Assembly (NCBI GenBank): GCA_016840965.1
Contig: JAEORI010000124.1
Coordinates: 1-20,170, forward strand
DNA: 20,170 nt
Direction: 5' to 3'
DNA from: Candidatus Thorarchaeota archaeon
GTDB taxonomy: Archaea; Asgardarchaeota; Thorarchaeia; Thorarchaeales; Thorarchaeaceae
This document shows, piece after piece, positions 5,768 to 12,379 of this stretch. The position numbers and the translations under genes are program-made. Below the pieces are notes generated by a model. It was not told the origin of the DNA and searched no databases. It was given only the letters and a program-made list of their open reading frames with translations. Position 1 is the first letter of the stretch. Each line of letters begins with the position of its first letter.

Positions 5768-7513
5768 TTGAACATAAGACGTAGACATTTAGTATTCATT
5801 CTTGGCTTGATAATCATGCTTTCGGGGACCCTATTAGCAGCAAGCGTGCAGAGTGGGTTCGGTTCAATAGCTGTCACAGAGGTTGATTTTCAAGCAGCTG
5901 ATGGATCCTTGATTCATAGTACGCTTCAAAGACCAAACTATGCAACTGATACTGACCCATTACCAGGCGTAGTTGTGATTCATGGTTCACAACAGAACAA
6001 AGAGTGGCTGATGGCATTTGGTATTGAACTCGCGCGACGTGGGTTCGTGGTTCTTACAATCGATGCTAATGGTCATGGTAATTCTGATCCAGGTTCAGGT
6101 AGTGGAACAGCAGCGTTGGACTATATCACATCATTAGATTTCGTTGATAATACACAGATTGGTCTAATAGGCCACAGCATGGGTGGTGGTATTGCATGGG
6201 CCGCTATAAATGAGTCTAGTGTTTATGTACATGCTCTGGTTCTAGTTGGTTCCGGATTCCGAGGAAACATATCATACATACCAAACACTCTCTTAGCAAC
6301 AGGTAACTTCGATTCTTTATCGAGATATCCACAAAATCCCGACTTGTTAGATCCGTGGTTTAATGTGACTGGTGTTGTCCCGGGAATAACCTATGGAAAC
6401 TTTGGTAACAACACGGCGAGAAGGGCTGTGTTTCCGCGTACAAATCACCTTTTCGAAACTATTGATCCAGTCGTTGTTAGTGAGAGCGTAGAATGGATGA
6501 AAAATAGTCTGAAGGGAGGAATTGAAGATGAGCACTGGATAGAGAGCACATCTATCCTGTATCCATTTTGGTTGCTTGGTGGACTCTTTGGATTGATTGG
6601 TGCTCTTCTTACGATGTTCCCTCTGATTGTTATTCTAATTGATATGCCCATCTTCTCAGACTTGAAGGGAAGACCTACTGACGAACCAGCTACGAAGAAA
6701 GCGTTCTATTTTTACGGGATGATATTGGGATTGATTGGTGTTATTACTTTCTTCCCATTTCTTGCTGTTGGCCTTCTATTAGCGAGAGTGATACCCTTCC
6801 CAACTTATTATGGCTTGGCAGTAGTAGCATGGATCCTAGGAGGTGGACTTGTAGGCTTATTTGTTCTTTTTGTGATCCTACGAAGAAAAGGGGTTTCTCA
6901 AAGTGAGAAAAACAGTGTAAGTAATGAAGTTTCATCTCCAACGCTAAGAAAGCTTTTTGAAACAGGAGGACAGAAGCCTTTACTCTTTTTATTGAAGACC
7001 TTTGCTTTGACCTTTATTGTGTTTTTATGGCTGTATTTGTTAGCCCTACTAGTCGATCTAGGTCTTGTCTTGGACTTGAGATGCTTCCTTCCTGGACTCC
7101 ACGACCTGACACTGGGACAAGCAAGGTTGGTACCACTATATTTTGTAGTATTTCTTGTATATACACTAGTAGATGGAGCATGGCTGACAGGAATTATGCG
7201 GCCAGAGAGTTCAGGCACGTGGATTAAAGTTCAATTCAATTGGACTGTGAAATCAGTGTTTATCAAGACAATTCCCTACCTCATTCTTATTGCATTCGAA
7301 TTCATTGGAGGATACCTCGCAGGAGCACCTCTTGTTCCAGACATGATTGGCTACTCTTGGTTGTTCTTCTATGCATTCGCACCTTGGTTTGCGGTATGCA
7401 CAGTTATCACCATGTTTACTTATCGGGTGACCGGTAATCGTTGGCTCGGAGCCATGATTAATGCTATTTTGTGTGCATGGCTTCTTGCATCGATACTGGG
7501 TTTGAGCTGGTAG
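5768..7513 (+). CDS. Membrane-anchored alpha/beta hydrolase with C-terminal polytopic domain
   Basis: TTG 5768 is preferred because AAGGTG (5752-5757) is then a well-placed SD; GTG 5756, inside that SD region, is the alternative. A hydrophobic N-terminal segment (HLVFILGLIIMLSGTLLAAS) is an anchor or signal. The hydrolase domain follows: VVIHGS as oxyanion strand, nucleophile elbow GHSMGGG (serine near residue 137) and a late histidine in PRTNHLF (near 227). From about residue 260 the protein changes to roughly eight membrane helices with short loops, ending at a hydrophobic C-terminus. The hydrolase domain probably faces outside. Homologues of this two-part kind are usually labelled dienelactone-hydrolase-like; the substrate (ester or peptide) is unknown. 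The gene stands alone and ends at a hairpin shared with the convergent gene. Confidence 0.82.
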   Translation: MNIRRRHLVFILGLIIMLSGTLLAASVQSGFGSIAVTEVDFQAADGSLIHSTLQRPNYATDTDPLPGVVVIHGSQQNKEWLMAFGIELARRGFVVLTIDANGHGNSDPGSGSGTAALDYITSLDFVDNTQIGLIGHSMGGGIAWAAINESSVYVHALVLVGSGFRGNISYIPNTLLATGNFDSLSRYPQNPDLLDPWFNVTGVVPGITYGNFGNNTARRAVFPRTNHLFETIDPVVVSESVEWMKNSLKGGIEDEHWIESTSILYPFWLLGGLFGLIGALLTMFPLIVILIDMPIFSDLKGRPTDEPATKKAFYFYGMILGLIGVITFFPFLAVGLLLARVIPFPTYYGLAVVAWILGGGLVGLFVLFVILRRKGVSQSEKNSVSNEVSSPTLRKLFETGGQKPLLFLLKTFALTFIVFLWLYLLALLVDLGLVLDLRCFLPGLHDLTLGQARLVPLYFVVFLVYTLVDGAWLTGIMRPESSGTWIKVQFNWTVKSVFIKTIPYLILIAFEFIGGYLAGAPLVPDMIGYSWLFFYAFAPWFAVCTVITMFTYRVTGNRWLGAMINAILCAWLLASILGLSW

Positions 7514-7529
7514 AATGTAATCAGACTGG

Positions 7530-7557
7530 AGGACCATTTCTTGGTCCTTCTGTCACT
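7530..7557. terminator. Hairpin between convergent genes
   Basis: AGGACCA (7530-7536) pairs with TGGTCCT (7542-7548) around a 5-nt loop, and is followed on the plus strand by TCTGTCACTTTTCTTT. It lies in the 39-bp gap between the convergent hydrolase and lipocalin-like genes, and so could end the plus transcript. No T-run is visible on the minus side. Confidence 0.55.
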
Positions 7558-8452
7558 TTTCTTTCAAATTAGTAAACAACCACTCGATGAGACCTGTACC
7601 ACGAACCCCCAATTCATCACAGTGATGAATGGCCATCTCTTCAAAGAGTTCTGTTGTCCCTCCATCGAATTCACGGGCGAATCTAACAAAACTCGTTGGA
7701 GAAATAATTGAAGAGTGCAAAGTATAGCAACATCCATCCCTTCCATAGACTCTTGCCAAAGCACCAACTGGAAGTTTGGGTCGTTGTTCATGATAGATGG
7801 TGTCAAGTTCGACTTTTGTGATAGGGATATGACCATCAGTTGTACTAATTCCACCAGATGGATGAAACTGACCATCAACAGAGTCAAGACGAAGACCTAT
7901 GGATAACTCATCAAACTGAGCATGAAGTGCAAACCATCTATCAATGTGCCAGTTTCGAGTACCCCAGCTCTTGTCACGTTCTCCATATCCACTAAATTCG
8001 ACTTTTTCTCCACTTGCAAACTCGATTTTTCCTTTTGCTATTCCTGATTGCTCAAAGTGGCCTGTCCATGAAGTACCACTCCCATGACCAAAATCATAGG
8101 CAGGAAATCGACCAGTCCAACGAATGTCAGCCTTGAGGTTCGTCCCATAGTACTTGAGTACCCACTCTTTGAATGGCTCAATAACCTCAAAAGAGAGGAC
8201 TCCATTTGAGAGAGATTCATGAAAGTTCTCTGACACTGGACCTTTAGGTTCCACGAAGTATGCCTCTCGTTTTCCATTATAGAAAAGAGCGAAAACAAAC
8301 TCTCTTTTTGATACATTTGGCAAAAGTCCAATCGTTGAAAACCCAGAGATACCAGTATCTAGATCCACCCAGTTGAAATAATAGCTCTCGCGCCACTCAT
8401 GACTCTCATTTGGTTCATGAGCATATTCATCAGTATCAAAAAGCTCCGCCAT
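7553..8452 (-). CDS. CrtC/AttH-like lipocalin-fold protein, function unknown
   Basis: ATG 8452 is chosen because AGGTG just upstream, overlapping the previous gene's TAG stop, is a good SD; GTG 8461 is possible. The product is 299 aa, soluble and rich in beta strands. Its clearest signature is GYGERDKSWGTRNW, followed by a Trp/His-rich stretch. It resembles the 'G-x-G-x-R-D-x-S-W-G-x-R' strand of AttH/CrtC (hydroxyneurosporene synthase-like) double-lipocalin proteins and of related DUF families annotated next to lipid or terpenoid enzymes. No carotenoid genes are nearby, so a carotenoid role is not implied; binding or hydration of a hydrophobic small molecule is a guess. Immediate coupling to the upstream 387-aa protein suggests a shared pathway. 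Confidence 0.6.
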   Translation of the reverse strand: MAELFDTDEYAHEPNESHEWRESYYFNWVDLDTGISGFSTIGLLPNVSKREFVFALFYNGKREAYFVEPKGPVSENFHESLSNGVLSFEVIEPFKEWVLKYYGTNLKADIRWTGRFPAYDFGHGSGTSWTGHFEQSGIAKGKIEFASGEKVEFSGYGERDKSWGTRNWHIDRWFALHAQFDELSIGLRLDSVDGQFHPSGGISTTDGHIPITKVELDTIYHEQRPKLPVGALARVYGRDGCCYTLHSSIISPTSFVRFAREFDGGTTELFEEMAIHHCDELGVRGTGLIEWLFTNLKEK

Positions 8453-8461
8453 TACGGGCAC

Positions 8462-9619
8462 CTACTCGGGTAATAGGTAAAGAGTCGGATCTTCCTCCAT
8501 TTCGTCATCAAATCGACCAAATCTGATGAAAGCTGGGTCGGCGTCATTGTCCATAAAGAATGGTACATACTCATCTATAACAGACTGTGAGATACTCCAG
8601 TCAATCTTATCTGTGATATCCACTCTGTCAGTATATCGAGCAAATCCTCTCCAGTATGCCACAGCACCAGCGAGCATGAGCTTCTTCTTATCCCAGTCTG
8701 CAAACTTTATGTATAGCTCAGAGAGAGCAGCTTCTGCAGCATCTCCATATGCAGGTAGCTCATCAAGACCTAGAGGGACAATCTTGTTTCCTCGTTCCGT
8801 ATAGGCGGCAATACTGGTGACGAGATTTGAGTAGTCACCGGGCTCGATGGTCATTGTGCCAATATCATTGAATGTAGCCGACGCCCCTTTTATCGTCATA
8901 GCCACGCCTAGCTTGGCAGATGGGAGTTTTGCTTCAGTGTCAGACCAAGGAAGCCAAAGGTCACCCTGTCCATCATGCAACCTAGTGAACTCGGTCATAA
9001 CAAGAAACTCATCTTCTGAAATTAGATATGGTCCGTGATCGATGAGCTTGGCACGTGCCTCACACTCGTCCATGAAAGCATAGAGCTCTATCTGACCCAT
9101 TATACGACGAATTTTCTTGACTTGTTCAGTGTCAACTGGTTCAAGTTTATCCTTTACCCAATTCAAAACATCTTCATCGAAAACAAGATTCTTCCCACCA
9201 GATGCAGCAACTGTTGGTTTTCCGGTATTAAAGTAGGTTGTACCAAGCTTATACCACTGCTCAAGCATCCATTGCCAGTGCTTCTGTTTCTCCTTAGCTT
9301 CTTTCTTCGAATCACTTTCACACTTGTCGAAGACAATTCCCATACGCCCGAGGGAGTAGTAGAGCCAGAGATACGTAATGGATAGAGCATGTATTTCGGA
9401 TAATAGAACCTTACTCTGTTTGGCAAGTTTTTCGGGTGATGTTTTTGCCCAAACCTGTTTCATAACATCATAAAGATGATAATAGGTATGGTAGCATGAC
9501 ACTGAAATGTACTCATTTGTTGGGAATATTTCAGATTCCAGAAGCCCACGTTCAGCTAATATGTCAGAAAAGGTGTCTGAGATGTGCTGAATCATCTTGT
9601 TTGTTTCACTGACGTTCAT
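8462..9619 (-). CDS. Conserved-looking hypothetical protein, ~385 aa
   Basis: I do not recognise this family. It is soluble with no signal peptide or membrane helix. The N-terminal half (to about residue 120) looks alpha-helical with many aromatics (CYHTYYHLYDVMKQVW, ITYLWLYYSLGRMG) and includes a Lys/Glu-rich helix. The middle contains FDEDVLNWVKDKLEP, and the second half mixes strands and helices. The C-terminus is acidic (DDEMEEDPTLYLLPE). ATG 9619 is chosen; in-frame GTGs at 9625 and 9628 are alternatives, with GGTGG as a weak SD. Its stop (8464-8462) supplies part of the SD of the lipocalin-like gene, so the two are a translationally coupled operon. Codon use and composition look like the neighbours', with no sign of recent transfer. 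Confidence 0.7.
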   Translation of the reverse strand: MNVSETNKMIQHISDTFSDILAERGLLESEIFPTNEYISVSCYHTYYHLYDVMKQVWAKTSPEKLAKQSKVLLSEIHALSITYLWLYYSLGRMGIVFDKCESDSKKEAKEKQKHWQWMLEQWYKLGTTYFNTGKPTVAASGGKNLVFDEDVLNWVKDKLEPVDTEQVKKIRRIMGQIELYAFMDECEARAKLIDHGPYLISEDEFLVMTEFTRLHDGQGDLWLPWSDTEAKLPSAKLGVAMTIKGASATFNDIGTMTIEPGDYSNLVTSIAAYTERGNKIVPLGLDELPAYGDAAEAALSELYIKFADWDKKKLMLAGAVAYWRGFARYTDRVDITDKIDWSISQSVIDEYVPFFMDNDADPAFIRFGRFDDEMEEDPTLYLLPE

Positions 9620-9759
9620 TGCCACCACTTCTATGAAAGTTATTATGGCTCTCTGAAACCAATTTCAAGAAATAGCGAGTATTAAGCATTTCAGAAGCTA
9701 ACGTGAAGCTTATTACAAGCTAAATATGTCCCGCTTGGAGTCCGAGGAAGGATGGTAAG

Positions 9760-10110
9760 TTGAAAGAAGTGGCACGAGGACTTATCTCTTTAAACCTTAC
9801 AGCAGAGGGTGAACTCAGATACATCACCACTATGAAAGAGGTGTTACAGCTTCTAAAAGAAGGCCCTAATGGGAAAATAGTCCTCGTAAATGATGGTGGA
9901 ACAACCTTTCTGGCACCAATTCTATCAAAACTTGCAGGTGTCGTGTGTCTAACAGGATCTCTTGGTTCTCATTTAGCGATAGTCACAAGAGAGTTTGAGA
10001 TACCTGCACTGATGGGCACCATGATTGAAAGTCCTGAAAAGCTTGATAGAAAATATGTGATGATTCAGCCTGAAGATGGGACTACAGGTGTGTTATTTGT
10101 CACGGAGTGA
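9760..10110 (+). CDS. Free-standing PEP-utilising enzyme mobile (phosphohistidine swivel) domain
   Basis: The 116-aa product is essentially one PEP-utilizers (PF00391-type) domain. The active-site strand reads LTGSLGSHLAIVTREFEIPA with the phosphorylatable His at residue 71. It matches the family pattern T-x-x-G-x-x-S/T-H-x-A-I-x-x-R-E, followed by I-P-A. In PEP synthase, PPDK and rifampin phosphotransferase this domain carries phosphate between an ATP-grasp site and a separate substrate site. Here it is a separate polypeptide and precedes, rather than follows, its ATP-grasp partner. Start TTG 9760 has GGATGG 5-10 nt upstream. Its TGA stop overlaps the next gene's GTG start (GTGA at 10107-10110), so the two subunits are probably made together. 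No third substrate-binding domain is encoded. Confidence 0.82.
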   Translation: MKEVARGLISLNLTAEGELRYITTMKEVLQLLKEGPNGKIVLVNDGGTTFLAPILSKLAGVVCLTGSLGSHLAIVTREFEIPALMGTMIESPEKLDRKYVMIQPEDGTTGVLFVTE

Positions 10111-11099
10111 TTGATTATTTGCGAATTGTTCACAATCTTGAAGAGATTCAAGTAGATGATGTGGAAACTCACGGAGGAAAAGCTGTAAATTTAGTAAAAC
10201 TAGCACATAGCGGTTTTCTGACTCCAACAGGTTTTTCGATTTCTTCCGCTGCGTTTAACCAAATTGTTGAAAATAATCAAGCATTTGCCAATTTTCTGAG
10301 AAACGCAGACGATTCTGAAGATTTTGAAGAGATTTTAGAGATTTCTGAAAAGCTGCAGAGGATAATTGAAAAGTATCGATTTCCTAAAAATCTAGAGTTC
10401 GAGATAACAAATGGTATTCGCCATCTCAAAGAGCTAGGAGCGAGTACTGAGCTTGGTTTTGCAGTACGGTCATCAGCAACAATAGAGGATCGTAGCGATG
10501 TTTCGTTCGCGGGACAAGCAGAAAGTTATCTTTGTGTAAAGAGTCATGAAAAAATCATCGAATCAGTGAAGAAAGTATGGCAATCTGCGTTCTCAGAGCG
10601 TGCCATCATCTATCTGAAAACAAAGGAAATTCCTATTAGACAAATGAAGATGGCTGTCATTGTTCAGGAAATGATTCCTGCAGAGATTTCAGGTGTCATG
10701 TTTACTGTAAATGTCGCTAATAATAATGCAAATGAAATGTTGATTAATGCAGCATGGGGTTTTGGTGACGCTCTAGTTTCAGGAAAGATAATACCTGACA
10801 CCTATGTTCTGACGAAGACTCCATTTAGTGTGGTTCAACGAACTCTTGGTGGAAAGAGTCTTACCTCCATTCCTAAAAGGGGACAATTGATGTTGGAAAA
10901 AACTCCAATGGGTAAACAGGCAAAATATACTCTAGATGATGAAACTCTGTTTGATATTGCAGAGGTTGGATTGAAAATTGAGAGCGCGATGGAGTATCCA
11001 CAGGATATCGAGTGGTGTGTCAAACCAAATGGTGGTCTAGTCATCCTTCAGTCGAGACCAATAACTACGCTCATCGAGCCTTCATCTCATAAAGAGTAA
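10107..11099 (+). CDS. PEP synthase/PPDK-type ATP-grasp domain protein
   Basis: The 330-aa protein corresponds to the N-terminal PPDK_N nucleotide-binding part of PEP synthase or rifampin phosphotransferase and stops there. Motifs in order: THGGKAVNLVKL (21-32), AVRSSATIEDRSDVSFAGQ (119-137), KVWQSAFSERA (156-166), VQEMIPAEISGVMFTVN (186-202), AAWGFGDALVSG (215-226) and the Mg/ATP motif DIEWCVKPNGGLVILQSRPI (300-319) with E302, Q315 and R317. All are intact, so ATP-dependent phosphorylation of the swivel-domain His encoded just upstream is expected. GTG 10107 overlaps the previous stop. The PEP/pyruvate barrel is absent, so the final acceptor is unknown. The last 29 bp overlap the convergent ferredoxin gene. 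Confidence 0.85.
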   Translation: MIDYLRIVHNLEEIQVDDVETHGGKAVNLVKLAHSGFLTPTGFSISSAAFNQIVENNQAFANFLRNADDSEDFEEILEISEKLQRIIEKYRFPKNLEFEITNGIRHLKELGASTELGFAVRSSATIEDRSDVSFAGQAESYLCVKSHEKIIESVKKVWQSAFSERAIIYLKTKEIPIRQMKMAVIVQEMIPAEISGVMFTVNVANNNANEMLINAAWGFGDALVSGKIIPDTYVLTKTPFSVVQRTLGGKSLTSIPKRGQLMLEKTPMGKQAKYTLDDETLFDIAEVGLKIESAMEYPQDIEWCVKPNGGLVILQSRPITTLIEPSSHKE

Positions 11100-11355
11100 C
11101 ACCAGGAACGACAGTGATTGCCTGTTCAGGACATATGTCTACACATTTCATACAGCCAGTACATTTCGAGAGCCAAATGGCATCTACCCTCCAAATCTCC
11201 GGATTATGAGGGTCCGGATGATCCTCAAGTGTTGGGTGCATAAGAAAAACTGCCGGGTCACAAACTAAAAGACACTTTCTACATTCTCGCGGGTCTGTAC
11301 TTGCTCCTGAATGACATTTAGAATAATCAATTGTGATCTTTGTTTTCTTCACCAT
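11071..11355 (-). CDS. Ferredoxin-like protein with two [4Fe-4S] motifs
   Basis: ATG 11355 is preceded by GAGGTGA at 7-nt spacing; the frame extends upstream but without family-like residues. The 94-aa product has one cluster motif C-x10-C-x2-C-x3-C-D-P (KC...ECRKCLLVCDP) and a second classic one, CTGCMKCVDICP. The first motif has an unusual 10-residue spacing and an Asp before Pro. A typical function is electron transfer, here probably with the Fe-S protein encoded 10 bp upstream in the same operon. The C-terminal coding end overlaps the convergent ATP-grasp gene by 29 bp. Confidence 0.85.
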   Translation of the reverse strand: MVKKTKITIDYSKCHSGASTDPRECRKCLLVCDPAVFLMHPTLEDHPDPHNPEIWRVDAIWLSKCTGCMKCVDICPEQAITVVPGVTLYEMKAR

Positions 11356-11365
11356 TCCAATCACC

Positions 11366-12235
11366 TCAATATTTACCAGCTTGCCCTTGAACAGACTCTC
11401 TTGGTACCAAACTGAGTGCGTCGTGCTTGCATGCATGTCTACAAACACCGCAACCGAAGCACTTGTTCAAATCAACAATTACCCTGTTCACTGATGGCAA
11501 ATACCTTAATGCATTAAACTGACACATCCTCACGCAAGACTTGCAACCTTGACAATTATCGATGTTGATGTTAATTAGATATTCACCCTTGTAGACTGTT
11601 CGTAGGTCGAAGTCATTCCTGAGACGCAATCCGCCACACTCAGGAGTTTCGCAAGAACATATCGCATTGATGTATGGAACTGGTTGGAACCACACTGATG
11701 CTACATAACCTCTCTCATTTTGTTCTTGTAGAGCTTGAATCGCCTCCTCACGATCAAGCCGGTACTTCACGTCTTCTGGAATATATCTTGTGTGCTTCTC
11801 AATCACTTCAGAGAGTTGACCGAAGTTAATGCAGACTGCGTCCTTTACTCCTCTCTGCATCCATCTGCAAACGCAGTAGTTCTTGATAATGGGTTCAGCA
11901 GCAAGGTTTCCCATGATATGTTGAGCATCCTCTAGAGGAATCACTTGACCAAAGTGACCGTCAGCTCTAACAGGATTCCTGTTCTCTTTCTCACTATGAA
12001 TTTGACCTTCAACAACCTTTCTTATCAAACGACCAATAATAGGCATCTGCATCTTATAGCCTAGGCCAATTGAGTTGAAGCCCATTATCTTTCGAATGAA
12101 TAGAGTTTCCATATTTTTCCATTGCTCTTCCAGATATTCTCTGGCATTGTACTCGTCTGCTAGCTCATTCCTGTATAATCTAGCATTTTCGTACCATTTG
12201 CCGCCATCACCGTGTTTGAAACACCACTCGCACAT
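11366..12235 (-). CDS. Multi-cluster iron-sulfur protein with C-terminal 2x[4Fe-4S] ferredoxin domain
   Basis: ATG 12235 is chosen because AGGTGATT sits just before it; the upstream GTG (12244) is part of that SD. The 289-aa protein begins MCEWCFKHGDGGKWYENA, a CxxC at the very N-terminus. It continues through a helical region, then CVCRWMQRG (about 121-129), a CSC-x4-C-G-G patch (about 195-203), and two ferredoxin motifs near the C-terminus, CQGCKSCVRMC and CFGCGVCRHAC. The extra cysteines outside the ferredoxin module may hold another cluster or zinc. This looks like a redox hub or adaptor. A TATA-like box lies about 43 nt upstream, and the small ferredoxin follows after 10 bp in the same transcript. 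The partner oxidoreductase is not in the window. Confidence 0.82.
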   Translation of the reverse strand: MCEWCFKHGDGGKWYENARLYRNELADEYNAREYLEEQWKNMETLFIRKIMGFNSIGLGYKMQMPIIGRLIRKVVEGQIHSEKENRNPVRADGHFGQVIPLEDAQHIMGNLAAEPIIKNYCVCRWMQRGVKDAVCINFGQLSEVIEKHTRYIPEDVKYRLDREEAIQALQEQNERGYVASVWFQPVPYINAICSCETPECGGLRLRNDFDLRTVYKGEYLININIDNCQGCKSCVRMCQFNALRYLPSVNRVIVDLNKCFGCGVCRHACKHDALSLVPRESVQGQAGKY

Positions 12236-12277
12236 AGCAATCACCTGATACTGGATGGTCTATTTTCATAATATGCG

Positions 12278-12285
12278 ATATTTAA
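12278..12285 (-). promoter_or_regulatory. Candidate TATA box of the iron-sulfur operon
   Basis: TTAAATAT on the minus strand (12285-12278) is a good archaeal box A. It predicts a transcript start near 12255 and a ~20-nt leader with the AGGTGATT SD before ATG 12235. Confidence 0.5.
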
Positions 12286-12319
12286 GACTCATGTAATAAT
12301 ATCAAATTGTTAGGAGAGA

Positions 12320-12379
12320 TTGAAAAGTAGACGGATGAGTGTAGTCCATATCAAGAAGGCTTTTTTCGCAATTTGTTGA
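12320..12379 (+). CDS. Possible 19-codon leader ORF before the longin-like gene
   Basis: TTG 12320 has AGGAGA 3-8 nt before it and opens a short frame (with an internal ATG at 12335) that ends in TGA at 12377-12379. That stop overlaps TTG 12376, which is in frame with the next gene (TTGA). The strong SD sits here, while the main gene's own starts lack a good one. It could be a coupling peptide. It may equally be chance, because the spacing from SD to TTG is short. Confidence 0.25.
   Translation: MKSRRMSVVHIKKAFFAIC

Noticed and set aside
6898..7218. 106-aa minus-strand ORF
   Set aside because: It lies antisense to the membrane helices of the hydrolase; basic/Ser-rich composition is expected from the reverse complement of hydrophobic codons.
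9035..9385. 116-aa plus-strand ORF inside the 385-aa hypothetical gene
   Set aside because: It is antisense to a longer coupled ORF with an operon partner and has shadow-like composition.
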